Below, in pieces: positions 7,214 to 14,779 of a DNA stretch of 15,423 bases. Every line of letters starts with the position of its first letter. The stretch's first letter is position 1. The position numbers and the translations under genes are program-made. A model generated the notes under the pieces. It searched no databases. It saw only the letters and a program-made list of their open reading frames with translations, and had not been told where the DNA came from. This DNA is from Candidatus Babelota bacterium (GTDB lineage: Bacteria; Babelota; Babeliae; Babelales; Babelaceae): NCBI GenBank assembly GCA_003174035.1, contig PRDV01000039.1:1-15423 (forward strand). Reading direction: 5' to 3'.

Positions 7214-8054
7214 TGAGCGTAAAATGAATGTTAGTATAGTTATTCCGACATATAATAACTCTATGAAGCTTGTCCGTCTTCTTGAATGCATTACGAGCAT
7301 GAAAGATAGAAGGGTAATCCAGGTAAACGTCTGCGATGACGGTTCGACTGATGATACCTTCGAAGTCATATCTGCCTTTAAAGTACGTCTTCCCATTACC
7401 TATTCATATCAAAAAGACAATGGATTCCGTGCAGCAGCAGCCAGGAATTTGGGGATTAGAAAAGCTATTGGTGACGTTGTCATCTTTTTGGATGATGATG
7501 TCTTGCTGTGCGAAGACTTCATAGATTATCATCTCGCGGAACATAAAATGTATGGGCCCGGAACGATATGCTTTGGTTACCGATTCAGATGCACCGAGAA
7601 TTTATCTGGATTGATAAGTGAATCTGAAGTGAATAAATTTGAAGCAGACCACAGAGTTGATGATGTCGGAGTAACAGGTGAAATGTTACAAAACAGTGCT
7701 ATCCCTTGGTATTACGTTTATTCATGCAATTTTTCTGTATCCTTTATGTCAGATAAAATGTACTTTGATGAGCGATTTGTTGGATGGGGTAATGAGGATT
7801 TAGAATATGCCTACCGTCTCTGGAAATCAGGATATAGAATCTGTTGTTCATCAAACGCATTTGTTCTGCACATTGATACGGACACGCCTCGCGACCCATT
7901 TTTATGCAGACGCTTAGGCCTTTTTCCGGACTTCACCGATTTTATAAGAAATAGCGAGTTATTCAGATCCAAATATCCTAATGACCCCCTTCTGGTGCAG
8001 AGAATCGACGATGATTTAGATGACATTCGTAATTCCAATATGTCACATGACTAG
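7206..8054 (+). CDS. GT-A family 2 glycosyltransferase with galactosyltransferase-type C-terminal motif
   Basis: A 282-residue cytosolic glycosyltransferase. The N-terminus NVSIVIPTYNN (8-18) and NVCDDGSTDD (41-50) form the nucleotide-sugar binding fold; FLDDDV (94-99) carries the DxD metal site; GWGNEDLEYAYRL (193-205) is the acceptor/catalytic motif shared by family-2 and family-27-like transferases and chondroitin polymerases (Glyco_transf_7C type); and VLHID (220-224) supplies the final His ligand. It moves a sugar from a nucleotide donor to an acceptor; neither is identifiable. No membrane segments, so it is more like a natural-product or repeat-unit transferase than a processive synthase. 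ATG 7206 overlaps the methyltransferase stop; ATG 7224 (MNVSIVIP) with a GAGCG just upstream is an equally good start and would fit the family's usual short N-terminus. Confidence 0.87.
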   Translation: MPNERKMNVSIVIPTYNNSMKLVRLLECITSMKDRRVIQVNVCDDGSTDDTFEVISAFKVRLPITYSYQKDNGFRAAAARNLGIRKAIGDVVIFLDDDVLLCEDFIDYHLAEHKMYGPGTICFGYRFRCTENLSGLISESEVNKFEADHRVDDVGVTGEMLQNSAIPWYYVYSCNFSVSFMSDKMYFDERFVGWGNEDLEYAYRLWKSGYRICCSSNAFVLHIDTDTPRDPFLCRRLGLFPDFTDFIRNSELFRSKYPNDPLLVQRIDDDLDDIRNSNMSHD

Positions 8055-8067
8055 TTGAGGAATATCA

Positions 8068-9057
8068 ATGCATCTGACGACCTACTCCGTCCCTGAATTA
8101 TTATTTGTAGAGATAACAAAAGAATGCCATCTGAGATGTGGATTCTGTCATGCCTGGAAACAAAATGATCCACTTGATAAGCTTAGCGAGTCACGATACC
8201 GAACTCTGATCGACGAGTTCAGCGATATGAATCTATCGGGCACGGTTATTTTTACAGGAGGAGAGCCCTTCCTTAAATTTGAAAAACTTTTCAAGTTGAC
8301 CTTTTTCTGTAAAAAAAATGGTCTCACAACACTTGTTAATACCAACGGCCTATTTCTTTTGGTGAAGGACCTTGAAAATGTTTTACTTTATGGACCTCAG
8401 ATACTGGTGGTATCCTTAGACAGCCACATTCCTTCTATCCATGACCATTTACGCGGAGTGGTTGGAACATACAACATAGTTGTAGAAAACTTGAAAAAAT
8501 TGCTTGAGATTCGCAATGCCAGCTCTTTTGCCAACAGAATTTATCTCAGTTCCATTATTCTCAAAAAAAATATTCACAATATGACTGACTATATCAATTT
8601 TGCGAGAAGTCTTGGTGTGGATGGCATTACATTTCAGATACTGCAACCTACCTTATTCTCCGATAATTCAAACGATGACCAATTCCATGACGATAATTGG
8701 TTTTGTGACCTTCCAAAAGCCGAAGAGACCTTAAAATACTGCCAAAAAATTTTTTCGGACGATCCCTTCGTTCTTCATAGTCAGGACGACTTTGAATACA
8801 TGATGAAATACCTATACCACCCTCATGAGGTGGGAAGCCAAATCTGTGATGCAGCGCGACGTAACGTCATGGTCGATAGCTATGGAGAAACTATGTTTTG
8901 CCACGATATGCACTACATTACTGGACATACCCTAGGGAATATAAAAGACTGCTCACTTCACGGGATACTCTCTTCAGCTACTGCTTGGAATGCAAGGGAA
9001 CTAATGCTGCTATGCCGTAAGTCGTGTGGAATGATGAATTGCTATAGAAGAAGATAA
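8068..9057 (+). CDS. radical SAM/SPASM enzyme 2
   Basis: A 329-residue radical SAM enzyme. CHLRCGFC (C20, C24, C27) binds the catalytic 4Fe-4S cluster; GGEP is at 64-67; NTNG and SLDSH at later strands are typical. The C-terminus is SPASM-like, with C260, C278, C295, C316, C320 and C325 placed to hold auxiliary clusters, including the stretch CDAARRNVMVDSYGETMFC. SPASM enzymes modify peptides, oxidise sugars or cyclitols, or mature sulfatases. In this operon a carbohydrate or cyclitol substrate seems likelier than a peptide, but that is inference. GAGGA six nucleotides before ATG 8068 supports the start. It is 13 nt after the glycosyltransferase gene and 5 nt before the aminotransferase fusion gene. 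It is clearly a different subfamily from radical SAM 1 and 3. Confidence 0.87.
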   Translation: MHLTTYSVPELLFVEITKECHLRCGFCHAWKQNDPLDKLSESRYRTLIDEFSDMNLSGTVIFTGGEPFLKFEKLFKLTFFCKKNGLTTLVNTNGLFLLVKDLENVLLYGPQILVVSLDSHIPSIHDHLRGVVGTYNIVVENLKKLLEIRNASSFANRIYLSSIILKKNIHNMTDYINFARSLGVDGITFQILQPTLFSDNSNDDQFHDDNWFCDLPKAEETLKYCQKIFSDDPFVLHSQDDFEYMMKYLYHPHEVGSQICDAARRNVMVDSYGETMFCHDMHYITGHTLGNIKDCSLHGILSSATAWNARELMLLCRKSCGMMNCYRRR

Positions 9058-9062
9058 TATAG

Positions 9063-11117
9063 ATGGGGTCAATAGATATGAACAGCTCTAGTTACGATGA
9101 ACCATGGCCTTCATGGCCACAGGTTGACAAGCTTTCTTCTCTATATGTTAGCGGTGCTGTGTTTTCCAAACGGTTATCTGTATCCGGCTCTCTAGCCAGT
9201 GCAGATGTCCAGATTCGAAAAGCCGAAGAAGAAGTAGCAAAGGTTGCGGGCCGCAAATTTGCAGTCCTAACCGCTAACGGGTCATCAGCGATTCTCCTTG
9301 CACTACAAGCGCTTGAGATAGGGCCAGGGGATAAGGTGGCTATGCCTGCGCTGACATGGATTGGTTGTCTGACTTCCATTCTAAGGTGTGGAGCTACCCC
9401 GGTGCTCATAGACTGTGAAGAGAAGCGGCCCGTCATGGATATCGAACAGCTGTGCAAGGAAGTCCCTGGCGAGTTTAAGGCCATCTTGGCTGTGCACACA
9501 TATGCCACCCTAATAGATGTTCCAAGAATCAAGGCATTACTCCCTTTTACTTGGGTAATCGAGGATTTCTCCCATAATCATTCAGCGACAAGTGGCGTAA
9601 GGCTGGTAGGATCTATGGGCGATTTAGGCATTTGCAGTTTACAGGCTAGTAAGATTCTCACGTGTGGTGAGGGAGGGGCAATAGTAACTGATACGGAAGA
9701 TGTTTATAAAAAGCTTCTTGCTCTCCGAACAGATGGAAGAGAGTACGGATCGGCGCCAGACAAAGGGGTAGGGGCAGGTTTGCGCCCAGGGCTACTGCAT
9801 GGAGCAAATTTTTCGATCAGCGGTCTAAATGCGTCCCTCTTGCTCGATCAAATTACAAGGCTGAAGGTGCAAAATCTTCAACGACATAAAGGTCTTGCCT
9901 TTTTGCGTAAGCATCTACAAGGCTCGGAAGTGTCAATTTGTTGTGACGCAGATGTTGTGGAATGTGGTGCATTTTACGGGGTACCAGTGCGCCTTAAAGC
10001 AGATGCCGCCGGAGATGCAGATTTTTTTCAAAAAAAAATAGGAGAAGTCAAGCGCGATACAGGACTAGACCTGTGGAGATGCTACCCACCAGTCATCAGA
10101 TCCGAATTCTTCAAGCCGCACACCGTTAAGCAATATTCTAAAATTCAGGTAGGCAGTACGCATGTGCAATCGGCAATGCAGTGGTGGCTGGAATCACTTG
10201 TAATCCCGCACTATGCGTTGACTGCCAGTGAGGAGAAACTACAACTTCTTGGCGACGTTATCCTTGGTGCGCCTGGTCCTTCCAAATCCTTCAAATCCGT
10301 CAGAAGGCCACCGATGATATCAGTGGTTATTCTCTTTAGCAGGAAACTGGATGATCTGGTGCAAGCTATAACCTCAGTCATAAATCAAGACTACACCGGA
10401 TTGATTGAGATCATTGTCGTTGCCGAAAATTGCACTGAGGACATTGACAGAATATACGAATTACAGTCAAATCGTGTTTCTATTAAAGTATTTAAATACA
10501 AATTTGACAGTGGTTATGACACAATGAAAACTGTTGAGAAAGTGTCAAGACTCAGGAATATATCGTTGAATCTGGTTAACGGCTCTTACTTATGTTTTCT
10601 GGATGATGACAATGCATGGAAAAAGAACCATCTTAGCAGCCTTTATGAGGCTATTATTGCAAATAACGCTAGCATTGCTTACTCATGGAGAGAATTAATA
10701 AACTTTGATGGATCTCCATATACCGGTAACACCTTTCCATGGATATGCAAAGATGAAGATCAGTCCAATGACCTCTATGAGCTTTGCATCAAAAACGGGC
10801 TGATGACCATCGGGTCAAATATATTTAAGGATAAACTTCATATTGAAGCAGGAGCACGCAGCTGGGGTGCGGTCGATATGGGAGCATGGCTCTTCGACAG
10901 GAAGGTTTTTGATGCAGTTCGGTTCGAGCTTGAATATACAGAGGAGGAGGTCGAATCAACGGTAACAGAAGATGATAAGTTGTTAGAACACTTGAAGATC
11001 CTTGATCTCCCCGTCGCTGTTACTTGCAAGGCAACCTTACTCTACAGACTGGGTGGCTATTCTAACTCACGCACGACAGTATCAAGAGAAGGAAGGCTCT
11101 ACTGCGATGGAGTGTAG
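9063..11117 (+). CDS. bifunctional inosose-type aminotransferase (DegT/DnrJ/EryC1) fused to a GT2 glycosyltransferase
   Basis: A 684-residue two-domain protein. Residues 1 to about 405 are a complete PLP-dependent sugar aminotransferase: TANGSSA (70-76) for phosphate binding, VIEDFSHNHSA (165-175) with D168 contacting the PLP ring nitrogen, and SLQASKILTCGEGG (192-205) with K197 as Schiff-base lysine. WPSWPQ (15-20) and the Q-x-S-K-x-L-T-x-GEGG form resemble scyllo-inosose and 2-deoxy-scyllo-inosose aminotransferases (StsC, BtrS) more than perosamine-type enzymes. Residues about 417-684 are a family 2 glycosyltransferase: ISVVILFS, then FLDDDNAW (512-519) with the DxD site, ending in a GGYSNSR-rich tail. 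The fusion may aminate a ketocyclitol and glycosylate it. It starts 5 nt after radical SAM 2; ATG 9078 is an alternative start. Its end overlaps the next gene by 11 nt. A frameshift joining two genes is not needed: the frame is continuous. Confidence 0.85.
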   Translation: MGSIDMNSSSYDEPWPSWPQVDKLSSLYVSGAVFSKRLSVSGSLASADVQIRKAEEEVAKVAGRKFAVLTANGSSAILLALQALEIGPGDKVAMPALTWIGCLTSILRCGATPVLIDCEEKRPVMDIEQLCKEVPGEFKAILAVHTYATLIDVPRIKALLPFTWVIEDFSHNHSATSGVRLVGSMGDLGICSLQASKILTCGEGGAIVTDTEDVYKKLLALRTDGREYGSAPDKGVGAGLRPGLLHGANFSISGLNASLLLDQITRLKVQNLQRHKGLAFLRKHLQGSEVSICCDADVVECGAFYGVPVRLKADAAGDADFFQKKIGEVKRDTGLDLWRCYPPVIRSEFFKPHTVKQYSKIQVGSTHVQSAMQWWLESLVIPHYALTASEEKLQLLGDVILGAPGPSKSFKSVRRPPMISVVILFSRKLDDLVQAITSVINQDYTGLIEIIVVAENCTEDIDRIYELQSNRVSIKVFKYKFDSGYDTMKTVEKVSRLRNISLNLVNGSYLCFLDDDNAWKKNHLSSLYEAIIANNASIAYSWRELINFDGSPYTGNTFPWICKDEDQSNDLYELCIKNGLMTIGSNIFKDKLHIEAGARSWGAVDMGAWLFDRKVFDAVRFELEYTEEEVESTVTEDDKLLEHLKILDLPVAVTCKATLLYRLGGYSNSRTTVSREGRLYCDGV

Positions 11118-12168
11118 CCACTCAAGACAACTAAATTCCAGGTTGAACTCCTGCGAATACGATTCGACAGCGGAGGTTATGAGGAGCCTTCCTCGTGCTG
11201 TTTTCGTGGAATTAACTCAAGGATGTAATCTAAAGTGCTCCATGTGTCGGAATACACGTATATCAACCCATTCTAGGCTTATGTCCGATGAATTGTTCGC
11301 CCAAATTGCTGAGACACTCTTCCCTGTCGCAGAATTGGTTGACATAAGAGGATGGGGTGAAAGTCTAATATTGCGCGATATTGAGAACAAACTCCGTCAC
11401 ATTGCTAAGTATGGTCCGAAAGTGCGGGTTGTCTCAAATTTGTCATTTTACCGTGAAGCGATATTACTTTATCTCTTGTCTATTAATGCGGAGATTGCTG
11501 TATCACTTGATACTGTTGATCCTTCACTTTTAAAACTTCTTCGCACTGGAACAAATCTTGAGCTTGTTAAAAAAAACCTGATGTTACTTTCAGATAACCG
11601 TCGATACGACCAACAAGTGTATCTTCTTGTTACTGTTCAACGTCCTGCCTTGACTGATCTCTCGAATATCATCAATTTTGCTTACGACTGCGGGGTAAAG
11701 GAAATCAGACTGTTTTCAGTCACAGCTACTGCTGAATCCCCGCTTTCTCTTTTCAATTGTTGTACTGATATCGATTTTAATTTGTCAAAAGCTGCAGCTG
11801 TTGCAAAAAAATTAGGCATTAAAATTGTTCTTGCAACAAAACTCGGATGTCGTATTTATAAGAGCAATGACTCCGTTCCATGTATTCATCCGTGGTCCTA
11901 TTGCTATATTTCTTATAATGGTGATGTGACTTGTTGTGACCACTTAATAGGACCTGGAAATGCCGAATACGTAATAGGTAATCTGACTGTTTCTACTTTT
12001 GACAATGTTTGGAATGGCCCGAAAGCACAGACATTTAGACACATGCATGCCTCTTCTGGTAGAAGCCAAATTCCACTTGCTCACTGCAGGTGGTGTTATT
12101 CAGAGAAGTATGTAGATTTTGAACATTACTTCGATTGCAAATTTACCCAAACGGTTGTTTCAATATAG
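11107..12168 (+). CDS. radical SAM/SPASM enzyme 3, candidate aminocyclitol dehydrogenase
   Basis: A 353-residue radical SAM enzyme. CNLKCSMC is at C40, C44, C47; the GGEP position reads GWGES (82-86); SLDTVD (133-138) follows. The C-terminal domain has CIHPWSYCYISYNGDVTCC (C259, C266, C276, C277), GNLTVSTFDNVWNGPKAQTFR and HCRWC (C327, C330), a textbook SPASM/twitch layout. BtrN, the radical SAM dehydrogenase that oxidises 2-deoxy-scyllo-inosamine in butirosin synthesis, has a related but shorter auxiliary domain, so hydroxyl oxidation of an aminocyclitol is a reasonable guess beside an inosose-type aminotransferase and inositol-phosphate synthase. Peptide or other substrates are not excluded. 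I chose ATG 11107, which overlaps the preceding stop and has GGAAGG upstream; ATG 11179 is possible, and the longer frame from 11002 lies inside the upstream gene. It is 25 nt ahead of the inositol-phosphate synthase. Confidence 0.85.
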   Translation: MECSHSRQLNSRLNSCEYDSTAEVMRSLPRAVFVELTQGCNLKCSMCRNTRISTHSRLMSDELFAQIAETLFPVAELVDIRGWGESLILRDIENKLRHIAKYGPKVRVVSNLSFYREAILLYLLSINAEIAVSLDTVDPSLLKLLRTGTNLELVKKNLMLLSDNRRYDQQVYLLVTVQRPALTDLSNIINFAYDCGVKEIRLFSVTATAESPLSLFNCCTDIDFNLSKAAAVAKKLGIKIVLATKLGCRIYKSNDSVPCIHPWSYCYISYNGDVTCCDHLIGPGNAEYVIGNLTVSTFDNVWNGPKAQTFRHMHASSGRSQIPLAHCRWCYSEKYVDFEHYFDCKFTQTVVSI

Positions 12169-12176
12169 CCACCTAT

Positions 12177-12185
12177 AAGGAGGAG
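12177..12185 (+). promoter_or_regulatory. strong Shine-Dalgarno sequence of the inositol-phosphate synthase gene
   Basis: AAGGAGGAG lies 8 nt before ATG 12194, among the strongest sites in the operon. It suggests that this gene is translated on its own at high level. Confidence 0.65.
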
Positions 12186-12193
12186 TCGACATT

Positions 12194-13375
12194 ATGGAAG
12201 GCAAAGAAACTGTCGGCGTATGGCTCGTCGGTGCTCGGGGAACTATTTCCTCAGCCGTCATCTGTGGTCTTGAGCTACTCAAGAGAGGGGCGATAGCTAA
12301 AACCGGGCTTTTTACTGAAACCCTCGTTGGAGTCTCCCATAATTTCGTGGAGTATTCTGAGATTGTTGTCGGCGGGTGTGACCTCATTGAAAGCGACACA
12401 CGCTCAGGTGTAAGGTCTCTAGTTCAGCAGAACATATTGCCCTGGCAGCACGCAGAGTTGCTTAGCACCATCGAGTGGAAAGCTGATGATAACATAGTTA
12501 CCCTCGATAAAAGGTGCTTTAGCAACGGGAGTTTTAATAAAACACTGCAGCACACGATATCGCTTATACGAGGACATATTGCACACTTCAAGGCAACATA
12601 CCGATTAGATCGGGTCATAGTAGTAGACTGTAGTTCGACTTCTCCTGTTTTCACTTTCACAGAAATAGCAGCTGGCCTATCGACATGGTCTCAACTGGAC
12701 GATTACTTTTCAAATAGTTTTGATGACGTCTCGCATAGCTTACTATATGCGGCCTCAGCCTTCAATGAAGGCTGTGCCTACATAAATTTTACTCCGAACG
12801 TAGCTTCAGAAATTCCCGCGTTGAAAGAATTGGCTGTTATAAAAGGTATTCCTCATGCAGGTAAAGATGGTAAGACTGGTGAGACCCTAGTAAAGTCTGT
12901 CCTTGCACCATTATTTTTGCACCGGAACCTAGAAGTCATGTCTTGGCAAGGGTACAACATGCTAGGCAATGCAGACGGCAAAAGTTTGTCTGACCCCAGG
13001 GCGAAAGAGTCTAAAATTAGCTCAAAATCGCAATCTCTCACCTCAATTCTTCCCCATGATGACAAATTGCACGCTAATGTATCAATAGATTATGTTCCTT
13101 CCCTCGGTGACTGGAAGGTTGCGTGGGACTTCGTTCATTTTAAAGGATTTTTTGATACTGCGATGTCCATGGATTTCACCTGGAGGGGGTGCGATACGGC
13201 CTTGGCAGCACCCTTAGTCATTGACCTCGTTCGCCTAGTTGACCTCGACTGGAGGAAAGGAAAGGACGGTGTGCTTAAGCATTTAGCTGCGTTCTTTAAA
13301 TCACCTACCGACTTTAGTTGTCACGACTTCCACCAACAGATGCAGTATTTACACAACTATCTGCGTTCCTATTAA
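12194..13375 (+). CDS. myo-inositol-1-phosphate (inositol-3-phosphate) synthase
   Basis: A 393-residue NAD-dependent isomerase-cyclase converting D-glucose 6-phosphate to inositol phosphate, the committed step of inositol synthesis. The N-terminal Rossmann segment is GVWLVGARGTISS (8-20), the variant seen in the bacterial 'GARGS' branch. YINFTPN (196-202) and GIPHAGKDGKTGETLVKS (218-235) are the conserved active-site region with its catalytic lysines, SWQGYNMLGNADG (250-262) follows, and the C-terminus has the usual APLVIDLVRLVDL and HLAAFFKSP segments. Length matches bacterial enzymes and is shorter than eukaryotic ones. Found inside a radical SAM/glycosyltransferase/aminotransferase operon, it probably feeds myo-inositol to a dedicated product, not to phospholipids. 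A phosphatase to release myo-inositol is not in the window. The start is fixed by a strong AGGAGG site. Confidence 0.92.
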   Translation: MEGKETVGVWLVGARGTISSAVICGLELLKRGAIAKTGLFTETLVGVSHNFVEYSEIVVGGCDLIESDTRSGVRSLVQQNILPWQHAELLSTIEWKADDNIVTLDKRCFSNGSFNKTLQHTISLIRGHIAHFKATYRLDRVIVVDCSSTSPVFTFTEIAAGLSTWSQLDDYFSNSFDDVSHSLLYAASAFNEGCAYINFTPNVASEIPALKELAVIKGIPHAGKDGKTGETLVKSVLAPLFLHRNLEVMSWQGYNMLGNADGKSLSDPRAKESKISSKSQSLTSILPHDDKLHANVSIDYVPSLGDWKVAWDFVHFKGFFDTAMSMDFTWRGCDTALAAPLVIDLVRLVDLDWRKGKDGVLKHLAAFFKSPTDFSCHDFHQQMQYLHNYLRSY

Positions 13376-13389
13376 TAGAAGAGGACATC

Positions 13390-14184
13390 ATGTTGCCTAG
13401 AATCTCATATTCACAAAACGGAGAAGATATTCTGCTTGATCGTTTTTTTCAGGGTCGGAAAGGTTCATTTCTTGATATCGGAGCTTACCATCCTGTCATA
13501 GACAACAATACTTTCTTCTTTTATGAACGAGGTTGGAGAGGTGTTAACATCGAGCCTTTAGCTGCCAATATCGAGATTTTCAGGAATCTCCGGCCAGAGG
13601 ACACCAACATTCACTGTGCTCTGTCGGATAATACCTCAGACATATTTTACGTTGTTGCGGAGGCTCCAGGTCTTTCTACACTTTGTCCTGATGTAGCTGA
13701 ACTACATCGCAAGGCAGGATTCACTGTACATGACAAAACGTGTCCGGTGTTAACATTTCAAATGATTATAGAACAATACCCTAATATCACAAGTCCAAAT
13801 ATCGTCTCAATAGATGTCGAAGGAAACGAAAAGGCTGTTGTCTTGACATTCCCTTTTCATTTATGGCAGCCTGAAGTATTCATTATAGAGAGCACTGTCC
13901 CCCTAACAACGATTAATAATCAACACAAATGGGAAGGCTATTTGAAGTCTCATGAGTATAGCTGTGTGAATTTTAACGGGCTAAATCGTATTTACTTGCG
14001 CAACGATCTCCTTTCCACTTCGCGCTCTTTTTTCGAAACTCCTGTCAATTACCTTGATGATTTCAAACGCGCACCCGAGGTAAAACTTGAACAACGAATT
14101 CTTGAGTTGGAGCAATCATTGCGTAATATCATGAGGTTTTGCAGTACTACCCTTTGCAACAATGGTGGTGAAGACGTAATTTAG
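13390..14184 (+). CDS. FkbM-family SAM-dependent methyltransferase
   Basis: A 264-residue methyltransferase. SYSQNGEDILLDRFF (6-20) is the typical FkbM lead-in, FLDIGAYHP (27-35) is SAM-binding motif I, VNIEPLAANIEIFRNLRP (52-69) holds the acidic ribose contact, and VSIDVEGNEKAVV (139-151) is the conserved IDVEG motif. FkbM enzymes methylate hydroxyls of macrolides, glycans and other secondary metabolites, so O-methylation of the cyclitol or a sugar is likely. Residues about 230-248 (EVKLEQRILELEQSLRNIM) form a short amphipathic, coiled-coil-like helix that may mediate dimerisation. Start ATG 13390 has AGAGGA four nucleotides upstream and lies 14 nt after the inositol-phosphate synthase stop; a longer frame from 13318 would overlap that gene by 58 nt and is less likely. 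It is the last gene of the operon. Confidence 0.88.
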   Translation: MLPRISYSQNGEDILLDRFFQGRKGSFLDIGAYHPVIDNNTFFFYERGWRGVNIEPLAANIEIFRNLRPEDTNIHCALSDNTSDIFYVVAEAPGLSTLCPDVAELHRKAGFTVHDKTCPVLTFQMIIEQYPNITSPNIVSIDVEGNEKAVVLTFPFHLWQPEVFIIESTVPLTTINNQHKWEGYLKSHEYSCVNFNGLNRIYLRNDLLSTSRSFFETPVNYLDDFKRAPEVKLEQRILELEQSLRNIMRFCSTTLCNNGGEDVI

Positions 14185-14207
14185 TTTGTTGTATGTGAAG
14201 CAAATAC

Positions 14208-14229
14208 GCTTTTCCCCCCCATCAAAAGC
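14208..14229 (+). repeat. weak hairpin after the operon's last gene
   Basis: GCTTTT (14208-14213) and AAAAGC (14224-14229) pair across a C-rich 10-nt loop, 23 nt after the FkbM stop. The stem is short and has no T-run behind it, so it is a poor terminator candidate, but nothing better is visible here. Confidence 0.25.
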
Positions 14230-14343
14230 TGTGGGTGGAGTTTGTGTATTTTATTTAATATCTTGTGGTAATTTCTTGGGCGGCTTATATCGCAATCATC
14301 TGTTTATCTAGTAGTTGCAGACGTGAAACAAAAAGGCTGAAAA

Positions 14344-14755
14344 ATGATTCAGCAACACCAAGACTTCCAGAACGTATTAAATTCGTATCGTTGTTATGCC
14401 GCATTCTGGCGCCCCCTAAACGAAAGTCCAAGAGGAATTTCAGTAGACGAGACTGTTTTCCCTGCAGCAGAACCTTCTCGCAGTTCTCCGTAAGCTTGAA
14501 TCAAGACTGCAAACGGGAGGATTAGCTATGGCAGCATTTCCGGCAAGCCTTTCTGTCGTAAATGCTATTGAGTTTTTCGCTGTTCTCGGATTCCAGGGGT
14601 GGCTTTTACCTTCCGTGGGTATTCCACCGGCACTGATGCACGATGGGGAAAATACCTATATATCCATCGGCCCAACCTATTAAAAAGACTATCCCAGATT
14701 TTGCGCTGAGGTTGAAGCCGAGGTGAGAGAAGGGCACACCACAACGGAGGAGTAG
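14344..14755 (+). pseudogene. decayed small gene with a frameshift and an in-frame stop
   Basis: I do not recognise the family. A 49-codon ORF opens at ATG 14344 (MIQQHQDFQNVLNSYRCYAA...) with AAAGG about 7 nt upstream and stops at 14493. Removing one T from the run at 14456-14459 would continue it smoothly into another frame (SLQQNLLAVLRKLESRLQTG...), which passes through ATG 14528 and a hydrophobic, well-formed stretch to TAA 14681-14683. Past that stop the same frame stays open and protein-like (KDYPRFCAEVEAEVREGHTT) to TAG 14753-14755. Together about 136 residues would have been encoded. An alternative is an intact 51-residue protein from ATG 14528, which has its own GGGAGGA site at 14515-14521. 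The overlapping frame at 14265-14525 looks like a shadow. It lies between the operon and recQ, as gene remnants at island borders often do. Confidence 0.4.
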
Positions 14756-14765
14756 TTTCAGTTCA

Positions 14766-14779
14766 GAAGGCCCCTTCTC
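14766..14779 (+). repeat. short perfect inverted repeat downstream of recQ
   Basis: AGAAGG-CC-CCTTCT, inside weaker outer arms CAGTT/AACTG. It lies about 80 nt past the recQ stop on the minus strand, where a terminator would be expected, but no T-run is seen on either strand. Confidence 0.3.

Noticed and set aside
11002..11106. 35-residue N-terminal extension of radical SAM 3
   Set aside because: It overlaps the end of the glycosyltransferase domain in another frame and adds no family-typical sequence; ATG 11107 has a better context.
13318..13389. 24-residue N-terminal extension of the FkbM methyltransferase
   Set aside because: It lies within the inositol-phosphate synthase gene; ATG 13390 has a ribosome binding site and gives the usual FkbM N-terminus.
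14265..14525. 86-codon plus-strand frame after the operon
   Set aside because: Its Arg/Ser/Cys-rich translation looks like a shadow, and the other two frames over the same DNA are more protein-like.
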